Assembly (NCBI GenBank): GCA_900543155.1
Contig: UQQN01000003.1
Coordinates: 1 to 51,743, forward strand
Direction: 5' to 3'
From: an uncultured Prevotella sp.
GTDB taxonomy: Bacteria > Bacteroidota > Bacteroidia > Bacteroidales > Bacteroidaceae
DNA: 51,743 bases
Below, piece after piece: positions 26,087 through 33,849 of the stretch. The position numbers were made by a program, and so were the translations under genes. Each line of letters starts with the position of its first letter. The first letter of the stretch is position 1. The notes under the pieces were generated by a model. It was not told the DNA's origin, made no database searches, and saw only the letters and a program-made list of their open reading frames with translations.

Positions 26087-27391
26087 TTAGCAACGTGTAA
26101 TTTTTGCGCCAAGCTGATTAAGGCGTTCTTCAATACATTCATAACCACGGTCTATTTGTTCTACATTGTCAATGCGGCTTGTGCCTTCAGCACTCAAAGC
26201 TGCAATGAGCAAGGCAATTCCCGCACGAATATCAGGCGAAACCATACGTCTGCCTCTCAAGCGAATTTTGTGGTCATGTCCTACAACCACTGCACGGTGC
26301 GGATCGCAAAGAATAATCTGTGCCCCCATTTCAATGAGTTTGTCAACAAAGAACAAGCGGCTCTCAAACATTTTTTGGTGGAAGAGTACTGTGCCACGTG
26401 CCTGTGTAGCCACCACAATGAGCACACTCAGAAGGTCGGGAGTGAGTCCTGGCCAAGGCGCGTCTGCCAAGGTCATGAAAGAGCCATCTATAAACGACTC
26501 AATTTGATAGTGCTTTTGAGCTGGAATAAGGATATCATCGCCCTTAATATAAAGCTTAATGCCTAATCGACGGAAAGCTTCAGGGATAATGCCTAATTGC
26601 TTCACACCTGCTTGGCGAATAATCAAACCATCGCCCACCATAGCTCCCATACCAATGAACGAGCCAATCTCAATCATGTCGGGTAGTATGCGGTGTGTAG
26701 CTCCATGAAGAGACTCCACTCCCACAATGTGAAGAAGGTTCGACCCTATGCCCGAGATGTTAGCACCCATTTGGTTCAGCAAATGACACAGTTGCTGAAT
26801 GTAAGGTTCGCATGCAGCATTATAGATGGTTGTAGTGCCTTTAGCCAACACCGCGCTCATGATAATGTTAGCTGTACCCGTAATCGAAGCTTCGTCGAGC
26901 AACATATAAGTGCCCTTAAGGTTTTTAGCCTCGATATGGTAAGTGCCAGCCTCTTCGTTATAGAAGAAACGAGCGCCCAACTTTTGCAACCCATAAAAGT
27001 GAGTATCTAAACGTCGACGTCCAATTTTGTCGCCACCTGGTTTTGCAATTGTTGCAGTACCAAAACGTGCAGTGAGTGGTCCGATGAGAAGCACCGAACC
27101 GCGTAAGCGTGAACAACGTTCCAAAAATTCCTGACAGCTAAGATAATCAAGATTAATGTTTTCGGCACAAAAAGTGCAGTCGCCTTTAGCGTGCCATTGT
27201 GTGCGAACACCCATTTGTTCGAGCAACGCAATGAGGTTATTCACATCAAGAATGTTCGGAATATTTTGAATGCGCACCTCCTCGCTCGAGAGCAGTGTTG
27301 CACATATAACTTGTAATGCTTCGTTCTTAGCTCCTTGAGGGGTGATTTCACCCTTTAGACGGTGTCCGCCTTCTATAACAAACGTACTCAT
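26087..27391 (-). CDS. murA: UDP-N-acetylglucosamine 1-carboxyvinyltransferase MurA
   Basis: Transfers enolpyruvate from PEP to UDP-GlcNAc, the first committed step of peptidoglycan synthesis. At 434 residues it is full length, opening with IEGGHRLKGEITPQGAKNEAL, which carries the conserved Lys-Asn pair. The loop that carries Cys115 in E. coli (PGGCTIGARP) reads PGGDKIGRRR here, so the catalytic Cys position is Asp121. This Cys-to-Asp change is known in several bacteria to keep activity while preventing covalent attack by fosfomycin. The gene is followed by rimM (33 nt) and preceded by the DUF4290 gene (112 nt). Confidence 0.97.
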   Translation of the reverse strand: MSTFVIEGGHRLKGEITPQGAKNEALQVICATLLSSEEVRIQNIPNILDVNNLIALLEQMGVRTQWHAKGDCTFCAENINLDYLSCQEFLERCSRLRGSVLLIGPLTARFGTATIAKPGGDKIGRRRLDTHFYGLQKLGARFFYNEEAGTYHIEAKNLKGTYMLLDEASITGTANIIMSAVLAKGTTTIYNAACEPYIQQLCHLLNQMGANISGIGSNLLHIVGVESLHGATHRILPDMIEIGSFIGMGAMVGDGLIIRQAGVKQLGIIPEAFRRLGIKLYIKGDDILIPAQKHYQIESFIDGSFMTLADAPWPGLTPDLLSVLIVVATQARGTVLFHQKMFESRLFFVDKLIEMGAQIILCDPHRAVVVGHDHKIRLRGRRMVSPDIRAGIALLIAALSAEGTSRIDNVEQIDRGYECIEERLNQLGAKITRC

Positions 27392-27503
27392 GGAATTTCA
27401 GAGTTGAGATGTGGAGGTGTGGAGGAACTTTTATTTAACAAGCTACAACCATCACCTAAACTTTTTTTAAAACCTAGAAAGAGGGCTATTTTTGAGCCGC
27501 TCT

Positions 27504-28166
27504 TTAGAATAAACCTTTATTTCTGCGTGTACGAAAACGGTTCTCGCCAATATGCATCAAGCCCTCACCAGGCTTCGAGAAGTTAGGTTGTACGCGTCCT
27601 TCGGTGTAATATTCAATGTCGCGTGCCACCTTAGTGTCTGCCACGCCATCTCCTTTCCAATCAGCCAAATTACGTTTCATGCGATTTGCAATCAGTCGCG
27701 TCAACTCGTCGCGTTGAGGTCCTTCTTCCATCTCCTTAAGTTCGTTTACAGCCTTCTCAAGCAAACGTCCGTAATGGCGAAAGCGAATGTGACCTTTGGG
27801 ATAGCTCAAATGTTCAGGAATAATGTTACGCCCCTCTATTTTGTTAATAGCAAAAGGGTAATCGATGTCGAGTTTATAGTCCGAAAGATAAGCTAAGTGG
27901 TCCCAAATCTTATGTTGATAATCGGGCACATCTCTCATGTCGGGGTTTAGCCCCGCCATCACGTTGGCAATGGCATAAGCATAACGCTGTCGTGCTTTAC
28001 GGTCTGTAATAGTAAGACAATAATCTACCATTTCTTGCACAAAGCGTCCATACTCTGGCATTTTCACCCCTTCACGTGTAGAGTTGTAGTCAAGGGTGTC
28101 AGGGTTAGCCTGAATGATGGGAGCAGGCGTGTCCTCCTCTTTTATAATGTTTTGTAATATTGCCAT
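27504..28166 (-). CDS. DUF4290 family protein
   Basis: A 220-residue cytoplasmic protein of a family confined largely to Bacteroidota and usually encoded next to murA, as here. Recognisable blocks are YNSTREGVKMPEYGRFVQEM, RQRYAYAIANVMAGLNP, DMRDVPDYQHKIWDHLAYLS, GRLLEKAVNELKEMEEG and LIANRMKRNLADWKGDG. It is mostly helical, with no membrane segment or signal peptide. Its function is unknown. The steady linkage to murA and rimM suggests a role tied to envelope or ribosome growth, but that is only inference. Confidence 0.85.
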   Translation of the reverse strand: MAILQNIIKEEDTPAPIIQANPDTLDYNSTREGVKMPEYGRFVQEMVDYCLTITDRKARQRYAYAIANVMAGLNPDMRDVPDYQHKIWDHLAYLSDYKLDIDYPFAINKIEGRNIIPEHLSYPKGHIRFRHYGRLLEKAVNELKEMEEGPQRDELTRLIANRMKRNLADWKGDGVADTKVARDIEYYTEGRVQPNFSKPGEGLMHIGENRFRTRRNKGLF

Positions 28167-28256
28167 TGATCTTCTTGGGGATTAATGAGTGTGGATGAGC
28201 GTAAAATCTCAAAAGTTTTTTGAGGATAGAACCATTCAAAGGCGTCCTATTTCCTT

Positions 28257-28949
28257 TTAAAGCAATTTTTTGCTTTGTGTGGCTATAAAGTCTTTCAGAT
28301 AGAAAGGTTCGAAATAAGCCACATCTTCAAAAGCCTCGCAAGCCATTGCCTTTTCAGCCAAAGGAATCATGTTTTTTGCCTTAGGCACGATGCCCTTCAC
28401 AAAGTGTGCATTCGGGTGCTTAATAGTTTCTACACATTTGTCGGCACCATTACCCATGAAATATACCGGGTGTTGGTCAAGCAGTTCCTTAAACGAGTTT
28501 TCGTCTATCACAACAGCCTGTGTGGGTACCACTTCTTTTAGTGCGCGGTCATATACCGCGCAATAAACCTCCATGCGGCGAGCGTCAATCATGGGGCAGA
28601 GCAATGCATCTTCGGGCAACTCTTCAGCGCCTAAAAGCACAGGTACTGTTAAAAGTTTTAGCGTAGGCACCGACAACAACCGAGCATCTCGACCATAAGC
28701 CAACCCTTTAGCTTCAGAAACCCCAATGCGCAAACCGGTGTAAGAACCAGGTCCTTTGCTCACCGCCACTGCATCGATGGGGATGGCGTGACTATCGGCA
28801 AACGAAACGGTTTCTTTTACAAATCCAGCAAGAATTTGGGCATGCGACGGACCTTCAAAATCTATCTCTTCATAAAGACAAACTCCATCTTGCGAAAGGG
28901 CAACGGAGCAAACATTGGTAGATGTTTCAATATGTAGTATGCAAGACAT
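28257..28949 (-). CDS. tsaB: tRNA threonylcarbamoyladenosine biosynthesis protein TsaB
   Basis: Non-catalytic partner of TsaD in forming the t6A37 modification of ANN-decoding tRNAs. The 230-residue protein has the ASKHA-type N-terminus LHIETSTNVCSVALSQDG and the strong signature AVSKGPGSYTGLRIGVSEAKGLAYG. The C-terminal half is more variable, as in the family. tsaD, tsaC and tsaE are not in the window. It has its own upstream promoter at 29009-29016 and is followed by the DUF4290 gene after 90 nt that include a weak hairpin near 28208-28224. Confidence 0.95.
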   Translation of the reverse strand: MSCILHIETSTNVCSVALSQDGVCLYEEIDFEGPSHAQILAGFVKETVSFADSHAIPIDAVAVSKGPGSYTGLRIGVSEAKGLAYGRDARLLSVPTLKLLTVPVLLGAEELPEDALLCPMIDARRMEVYCAVYDRALKEVVPTQAVVIDENSFKELLDQHPVYFMGNGADKCVETIKHPNAHFVKGIVPKAKNMIPLAEKAMACEAFEDVAYFEPFYLKDFIATQSKKLL

Positions 28950-29008
28950 AAACGCTTATATTCTTTTTTATAACTTGGTTTTTAAAGCCTATTTATCTAA
29001 TTTGAATG

Positions 29009-29016
29009 CAAACTTA
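29009..29016 (-). promoter_or_regulatory. -7 box of the tsaB promoter
   Basis: On the minus strand TAAGTTTG (29016 to 29009) fits TAnnTTTG exactly. No clear -33 TTTG is seen at the expected distance. The leader to the tsaB ATG would be about 55 nt. Confidence 0.5.
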
Positions 29017-29310
29017 CACAAAATGATTGAGAAAAGCGAATAACGAAGGCTTAAATATGGTTTTGAGCTTCAAAGAATGTTCTTAACACCTCATTTTTAT
29101 CTTCAACAAATTCGTCAATTTCACCTCTATCGTGACAAAATGCTTTGCTTTCGCTCTGTATTCGCTCTGAATTTTCTATAAATTCGATAGATATCCGCTA
29201 ATTCCTCACTTTATAATAGGAGAAGAATAGCAAATTCACATAAATCCAGTCCTAATTCAGTACGGAGGCAGAGCGAAGACCATATAAGGTCGTGCAAAGG
29301 TTTGATTAGA

Positions 29311-29360
29311 AAAAAGCTACACCGCAACTCTTAATTTTCAAAAAGTTGCGGTGTGTTTTT
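29311..29360. terminator. Terminator downstream of the C69 dipeptidase gene
   Basis: ACACCGCAACT at 29319-29329 pairs with AGTTGCGGTGT at 29344-29354 (11 bp, 14-nt loop). T runs lie on both sides (29356-29360 on plus, and the complement of 29311-29315 on minus), so it can work in either direction. It is 133 nt beyond the dipeptidase stop. Confidence 0.65.
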
Positions 29361-29487
29361 CAACCTGTTGCTTGTGGTTTTTATCCCGTGTTTCATATTT
29401 CTATGCTTCACGAAGATTTTGGCAAGTAGGCGCTCAAAGATGTTTATGACATCACCTTTGTCCACTTGCTAAAACCACAGAATGCGT

Positions 29488-31149
29488 TTAGGGCTGTAGA
29501 TACTTGTCGCCAGTTTGGTCTACGATAATTTTTTTGTAGCTATCGTTAAAGCCAGTGCGTTCAACAGCTTTGCCTAAGCCATCGGGGGTGAGTTCGAACT
29601 TGCCGTCCTTTTCGGGCTTTACAGTTTGGTCGTTGTATTTCACAATTAGATATTCGCCCAATTTTTTCCAACGTGCTAACATTTGGTTGGCACATGTGGT
29701 AGAATAGTCGGTAAGATAAGCTTTGGCACGTCCAGGGTCTTGTGCGAGCAAGGTTTGTGCATGCGACTCAACTTGTGCTTGTTGTGCGATGTAGCCACCT
29801 TCAACGTCCTGACGAACGGCTTGCAAACTGGGGAAGAGTTGCGAGTAACGGGGATAGGTCATGTTAGACACCCAATTTTCAACCCAGAAAGCTGAGTTCC
29901 AAGAGAAGTTTACATCGTTGGCGTCTTTGGGATTATAACACTCGGGCACCTTGCTCACACAGCAGTAAATGGGTGTGTAGGCAACCATATTGGGGTCATC
30001 GTTTCCGAACCATAACACACCGCCCACAGCATTGGGCATAGATGCGCGAACTTGGATGACGTATGTGCCTGCTGTTTGTTGTGTAGAGATCGGACGCTCG
30101 TTAAAATATTTTTTGCCTTGATATTCCCAACTAAGTGGAGTGGGGCGATAGGGAGCATCGTATGGTCCTGCGCCAGCATCTTTTGTAATGTCGAAGGGAG
30201 TGCCTTCGTAGTGGTCGCGCATGGAATTCATTACATCTTGAAGCGAGAGTTGCTGTTTAGGCTTAAAGTAAAGGGGCATTGGCTCTGCCTTGCCTATGTG
30301 TTTTCCGTCTACATAGTCAAGATATTGTTCCATGCCGTTTACCCACTTATTGTAGAAACTCCACACACGGGTTTCGCAGTAACGAATGGCACTAAAGTCG
30401 GCAGGTGCATAGGCATTGGCAAACGAAAAGTCGACATCTTTGCCGCTGAAGAATCCTTTTTTGCGAGCAAAGGTAATGACGTCTTTGGCATACATCACAT
30501 TGTTCTTGTCTTTGAGATTGAACTTGTGAATGCGACTTTGGTTTGCATGGCAGGCTATGCAGTCATCGGGGATGCGCACAGCTACCCACACTGCACCTTT
30601 TTCGTTAGGACCCTTTCCAATCATTTCGAGAATCCACACTTCGTTGGGGTCAGCAATTGAGAAACTCTCGCCCTCTGAGGCATAGCCGTATTGTTGCACA
30701 AGGGTGGTCATCACACGAATGGCTTCGCGTGCGGTGCGAGCACGTTGCAGCGCAAGAGTCATAAGACTGGTGTAGTCGATAATCCCCTTAGGGTTTGCCA
30801 ACTCGCTGCGGCCGCCGAATGTGGTTTCGGTGATTGCTAATTGGTGCTCGTTGATATAGCCTGTTACGGCATAAGTATAGGGAACTTCGGGGATTTCACC
30901 AAGATAGTGGTTTGTATCGCCATCTACGATTTTACGCATTTCACCTGCAGCATGTTTGCCTGCGGGCAAGTATTGCAGACGGCCAAACATGCCATAGTCG
31001 TCTTGGTTATAGGTAATGAAGGCTGAACCATCGGTTGATGCTTTCTTACCTACCAAAAAACTAGTGCATGCCTCAGCATCGGTATGTGCAAAGAAAAAAG
31101 CCAAGCCTGTAAGAAATGAGGTGGCAAGGGTCTTGAATGGAATAGACAC
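29488..31149 (-). CDS. C69 family dipeptidase, exported
   Basis: A 553-residue Ntn-type peptidase of the PepD/C69 family, which cleaves dipeptides. A signal peptide (MSIPFKTLATSFLTGLAFFF to about Ala27) precedes Cys28 in ACTSFLVGKKASTDGS. Cys28 would become the N-terminal nucleophile after processing, as in the exported members of the family. Later conserved blocks include YNQDDYG, AITETTFGGR, IADPNEVWILEMIGKGP and WVAVRIPDDCIACHANQSRI. The periplasm is the likely location. The start is GTG at 31149; no ATG lies in frame before the signal peptide. It appears monocistronic, between the 3' end of nadC and its own terminator. Confidence 0.92.
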   Translation of the reverse strand: MSIPFKTLATSFLTGLAFFFAHTDAEACTSFLVGKKASTDGSAFITYNQDDYGMFGRLQYLPAGKHAAGEMRKIVDGDTNHYLGEIPEVPYTYAVTGYINEHQLAITETTFGGRSELANPKGIIDYTSLMTLALQRARTAREAIRVMTTLVQQYGYASEGESFSIADPNEVWILEMIGKGPNEKGAVWVAVRIPDDCIACHANQSRIHKFNLKDKNNVMYAKDVITFARKKGFFSGKDVDFSFANAYAPADFSAIRYCETRVWSFYNKWVNGMEQYLDYVDGKHIGKAEPMPLYFKPKQQLSLQDVMNSMRDHYEGTPFDITKDAGAGPYDAPYRPTPLSWEYQGKKYFNERPISTQQTAGTYVIQVRASMPNAVGGVLWFGNDDPNMVAYTPIYCCVSKVPECYNPKDANDVNFSWNSAFWVENWVSNMTYPRYSQLFPSLQAVRQDVEGGYIAQQAQVESHAQTLLAQDPGRAKAYLTDYSTTCANQMLARWKKLGEYLIVKYNDQTVKPEKDGKFELTPDGLGKAVERTGFNDSYKKIIVDQTGDKYLQP

Positions 31150-31320
31150 GATTAAGTATGAAGTTTTAAGTATTACAAAATATATGCACCCACGAGTAAT
31201 AAGTGTTACACTACCAAAGTGTCATGGGTGATGTTTGTAAAAAATATTAAGTATCACCCTCTATTGCATTTGTACTATGCTATAGTTGTAATACTTAATA
31301 CTTAAATTACTAGTAAAATT

Positions 31321-32169
31321 TTAGCATGCCTTAAACGACATATCTAAGCCTTTTACAGAGTGGGTGAGTGCGCCTACAGAGATGAAGTCCACACCACATT
31401 CAGCATAATCGCGCAAAGTGTCGTAGGTAATACCACCGCTCGATTCGGTTTCGAACTTGTGGTCGATAAGTTCTACTGCTTTCTTGGTGTCTTCAACAGA
31501 GAAGTTGTCGAGCATAATACGATCGGCACCACCATGAGCCATCACTTGTTTAATCTCATCGAATGAGCGACATTCAATTTCAACCTTTAAGTTAAGACCT
31601 TTCTCTTTTTGGTAGGATACGCAACGATCAAGGGCATTGGCAATACCTCCAGCAAAGTCTACGTGGTTGTCTTTAAGAAGAATCATGTCAAAAAGTCCGA
31701 TGCGGTGGTTGCAGCCTCCGCCAATTTTAACAGCTTCTTTTTCGAGCATACGCATACCAGGAGTGGTTTTGCGCGTGTCGAGCACACGGGTTTGGGTGCC
31801 TTCCAGTCGTTTTACGTATTTTTGTGTCATTGTGGCAATACCGCTCATGCGTTGCATGATGTTGAGCATTAAACGCTCAGTTTGCAACAATGAACGCACC
31901 TTGCCGGTAACAATCATAGCTACGTCGCCAGGTTTTACGTGGGCACCGTCTTCAATAAACTGTTCTACCTCCATTGTGGGGTCGAAGCGGTGGAATACTT
32001 CTTTAGCTATGCGCATGCCTGCCAAAACACCCTCTTCCTTGATGAGAAGGCGTGATTTTCCCATTGCGTCCTCAGGGATGCAGCAAAGTGTGGTGTGATC
32101 GCCATCGCCAATATCTTCAGAAAACGCGAGGTCGATGAGTCTGTCATTAAGTTCGTCTACTGTATACAT
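31321..32169 (-). CDS. nadC: Nicotinate-nucleotide pyrophosphorylase (carboxylating)
   Basis: Quinolinate phosphoribosyltransferase: joins quinolinate to PRPP, with decarboxylation, to give nicotinate mononucleotide in de novo NAD synthesis. I start at ATG 32169 (MYTVDELNDRLIDLAFSEDI), giving the usual 282 residues; the frame stays open 40 codons further up but that part overlaps the promoter. Motifs include EDIGDGDHTT, LNIMQRMSGIAT, LDTRKTTPGMRMLEKEAVKIGGG, HRIGLFDMILLKDNH, EIECRS and MLDNF. nadA and nadB are not present here. It is divergently oriented from the J-domain gene. Confidence 0.96.
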   Translation of the reverse strand: MYTVDELNDRLIDLAFSEDIGDGDHTTLCCIPEDAMGKSRLLIKEEGVLAGMRIAKEVFHRFDPTMEVEQFIEDGAHVKPGDVAMIVTGKVRSLLQTERLMLNIMQRMSGIATMTQKYVKRLEGTQTRVLDTRKTTPGMRMLEKEAVKIGGGCNHRIGLFDMILLKDNHVDFAGGIANALDRCVSYQKEKGLNLKVEIECRSFDEIKQVMAHGGADRIMLDNFSVEDTKKAVELIDHKFETESSGGITYDTLRDYAECGVDFISVGALTHSVKGLDMSFKAC

Positions 32170-32230
32170 TTTTACAATGTTTTGTGGGACTTTTATTGCC
32201 ATGTGGCAAGGTTGCCCATTATGTTTGCTG

Positions 32231-32238
32231 CAAAAGTA
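32231..32238 (-). promoter_or_regulatory. -7 box of the nadC promoter
   Basis: On the minus strand TACTTTTG (32238 to 32231) matches TAnnTTTG. The leader to the nadC ATG at 32169 is about 55 nt. No clear -33 box or riboswitch-like structure was recognised. Confidence 0.55.
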
Positions 32239-32373
32239 CATAAAATATTGTATGTGTGGCACGCTTTTAAGTAAAAAATGGACTGACAAAAAGTCGTCTT
32301 TGATTTTTTTCTACGTTTTTTATGTGTATGGCACTTGTTTTGTATGTAAGACAAATATAAAACTTTTAAGATT

Positions 32374-33072
32374 ATGGCATTTATTGATTACTACAAAATT
32401 ATGGGCATCCCTAAGGATACGCCCCAGAAAGACATTCGTGCGGCTTATAAAAAACGTGCAAGATTGTTTCATCCTGACTTGCACCCCGAAGACCCTAAGG
32501 CTAAGATTAAATTTCAGATGCTGAATGAGGCTAACGAGGTGCTCTCTGACCCTGAAAAGCGTGCAAAGTATGACAAGTATGGCGAGCAGTGGCAACAGGC
32601 TGATGCTTTTGAGCGTGCTGGAGCTGCGCAAGGAGGTGGGAATGGCACTCACTTCTATTACCAAGGCGACGACGAGAATGGTTTTGACTTTAGCCAGTTC
32701 TCAGCAAATGGCGGTTTTTCTTCGTTCTTCGAGGATTTGTTTGGCAGAGCGGGTCGTACAAGTGGTAGAGGGCGTGGCCGGCAATATGCATACGACAGTC
32801 AAAGCTATGACGCCGAAGCCACGGTAAACATCGACATGTACACAGCATTGTTAGGCGGTGACATTTTGTTACAAACTCAGGGTAGTAAACTTAAATTAAA
32901 GGTTAAACCTTGCACGCAGAATGGCGCTAAAATAAGACTGCGGGGTAAGGGTTATCAAAAACCTGATGGGTCTTACGGCAATCTTATTATCACATATAAC
33001 GTGAAATTGCCCTCAAACCTCTCTGATAAGCAAAAAGAGCTATTGCAGGAAATGAGAGATTGTGAAGGTTGA
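32374..33072 (+). CDS. Short J-domain co-chaperone (DnaJ/CbpA-like)
   Basis: A 232-residue Hsp40 that should stimulate a DnaK partner. The J domain covers residues 1-70, with the HPD triad at 33-35 (LFHPDLHPED). A Gly/Phe-rich linker (GGGNGTHF, FSQFSANGGFSSFFEDLFG) follows. There is no CxxCxGxG zinc domain. Only one substrate-binding C-terminal domain is present (ATVNIDMYTALLGGDILLQT ... KIRLRGKGYQ ... GNLIITYNVKLP); the CTD I found in 300-residue CbpA-type proteins is missing. It is transcribed away from nadC. Its name as CbpA would overstate the match. Confidence 0.9.
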   Translation: MAFIDYYKIMGIPKDTPQKDIRAAYKKRARLFHPDLHPEDPKAKIKFQMLNEANEVLSDPEKRAKYDKYGEQWQQADAFERAGAAQGGGNGTHFYYQGDDENGFDFSQFSANGGFSSFFEDLFGRAGRTSGRGRGRQYAYDSQSYDAEATVNIDMYTALLGGDILLQTQGSKLKLKVKPCTQNGAKIRLRGKGYQKPDGSYGNLIITYNVKLPSNLSDKQKELLQEMRDCEG

Positions 33073-33147
33073 TTGCCATCTACGCATTGCAAAATAATTT
33101 ATATAGCAAAAAAATGTATTAAAAGCGACATCTTTTTGGGTAAAAAA

Positions 33148-33179
33148 CTTGCATGGTAAGCGCATAAGCCTTACTTTTG
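33148..33179 (+). promoter_or_regulatory. Promoter of the candidate small RNA
   Basis: TACTTTTG at 33172-33179 is an exact -7 box, with CTTG at 33148-33151 exactly 20 nt upstream as a partial -33 box. It points towards a hairpin terminator only 40 nt further on. Confidence 0.5.
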
Positions 33180-33184
33180 CACTG

Positions 33185-33248
33185 TTTTTCATGGTATTAG
33201 ATTTAAGGTTAGTAAAGATTGGTTGTCGTGAGACAATCAATTTTTTTT
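33185..33248 (+). ncRNA. Candidate small RNA, about 64 nt
   Basis: A promoter-like -7 box (33172-33179) would start a transcript at about 33185. A Rho-independent terminator ends it at 33248: stem ATTGGTTGTC / GACAATCAAT (33218-33227 and 33232-33241) with a GTGA loop and eight T. No ORF of useful size lies between. The alternative is that the hairpin is simply the terminator of the J-domain gene, 145 nt upstream. No known RNA family was recognised. This is a hypothesis from signals only. Confidence 0.35.
33217..33248 (+). terminator. Rho-independent terminator
   Basis: A 10-bp stem (one G-U pair) with a GTGA tetraloop, 33218-33227 against 33232-33241, directly followed by a T run ending at 33248. 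This is the cleanest intrinsic terminator of the window. Confidence 0.8.
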
Positions 33249-33363
33249 ATACCTACTCGATTTTTTTTGTTTTTTCATAGGGCATTTTTATCACTGGAAA
33301 TTTCTTGAATTTGAACGTATGTGCTAACCCCTCTTTTTCGCCTAATGAAAGCCCAAAGACATC

Positions 33364-33403
33364 CCGATATCATTCCGAAGGCATTCCGATATCATTCCGA
33401 AGG
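33364..33403. repeat. Short tandem repeat
   Basis: CCGATATCATTCCGAAGG occurs twice, at 33364-33381 and 33386-33403, 22 nt apart start to start, with CATT between. ATTCCGA occurs three times in the same stretch. It lies outside any gene. Only two units are present, so it is not a CRISPR array. Confidence 0.75.
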
Positions 33404-33564
33404 GTTACTATGGGAAAAAAGAGCAAAAAAAGACACACGCTGAGAAACTTTTTTGTAGTATAAATTGCATAAACTTTGGAATATTGAATGGGTATTATTT
33501 TCAGATTTTTGGTTTTATTTGTTCGCATGCTATGTTTATACACTTAACAAAAGCGGAGGTTTTG

Positions 33565-33596
33565 TTTGGTGTTCTTCAATGTTTTTTTTATCTTTG
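33565..33596 (+). promoter_or_regulatory. Promoter of the WecA-like / GT2 / lipoprotein / PcrA operon
   Basis: TTTG at 33565-33568 and TATCTTTG at 33589-33596, 20 nt apart, match the Bacteroidota consensus perfectly. The first gene starts at 33850, which leaves a leader of roughly 250 nt. Confidence 0.75.
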
Positions 33597-33719
33597 CAGA
33601 AATTTTGACCTAAGACCAATACCTTTGTTGTGTATTAACCAAACGGCCTAGTGCGAAAAATGTGATATATGTTGCAATAAAACATAAGGTTGCGCGTTAA
33701 TAGGTAATAAGCTGTTTTT

Positions 33720-33811
33720 ATGAAAAAATGGATGAAGAGTTTATGAAGAAATCATTAAAAATGAGTGCTTATAAACTCAAATACAATTGTGTGTTGCTCT
33801 GTAGTTCATAG
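33720..33811 (+). other. Two tiny overlapping leader ORFs
   Basis: Within the long leader, ATG at 33720 opens an 8-codon ORF (MKKWMKSL) whose TGA stop overlaps the ATG at 33743 of a 22-codon ORF (starting MKKSLKMSAYKL) ending at 33811, 38 nt before the WecA-like start. The ATGA overlap is of the kind used for coupled translation. Both could be chance in AT-rich DNA; a leader-peptide role is speculative. Confidence 0.3.
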
Positions 33812-33849
33812 AATAGCCCTTTCAACCAAAAGGTAATAAGATAGAAAAT

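Larger units (their letters stand above)
28950..29487. other. Intergenic region (538 nt) between the C69 dipeptidase and tsaB
   Basis: Holds the tsaB promoter (29009-29016) and the dipeptidase terminator (29311-29360). Between them, an imperfect long-range inverted repeat is visible: 29150-29173 (starting TTCGCTCTG, ending CTGAATT) against 29254-29277 (AATTCAG ... CAGAGCGAA), about 80 nt apart. TTCGCTCTG also occurs twice in the left arm. No coding region is convincing. Confidence 0.5.
33073..33849. other. Long intergenic region (777 nt) between the J-domain gene and the WecA-like gene
   Basis: No conventional gene fits here. It contains a promoter-hairpin unit that could be a small RNA (33148-33248), a short tandem repeat (33364-33403), a strong promoter (33565-33596) and a leader of about 250 nt that includes two tiny overlapping ORFs (33720-33811). 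The remainder is AT-rich sequence in which I see nothing. Confidence 0.6.

Noticed and set aside
30052..30660. A 202-codon plus-strand open frame within the C69 dipeptidase gene
   Set aside because: Antisense to a well-conserved enzyme and without a recognisable fold.
32170..32373. Riboswitch in the nadC / J-domain divergent region
   Set aside because: No known aptamer pattern could be recognised, and the nadC leader is only about 55 nt.
33364..33403. Possible CRISPR array
   Set aside because: Only two 18-nt units with a 4-nt gap; no spacers of normal length and no cas genes in the window.
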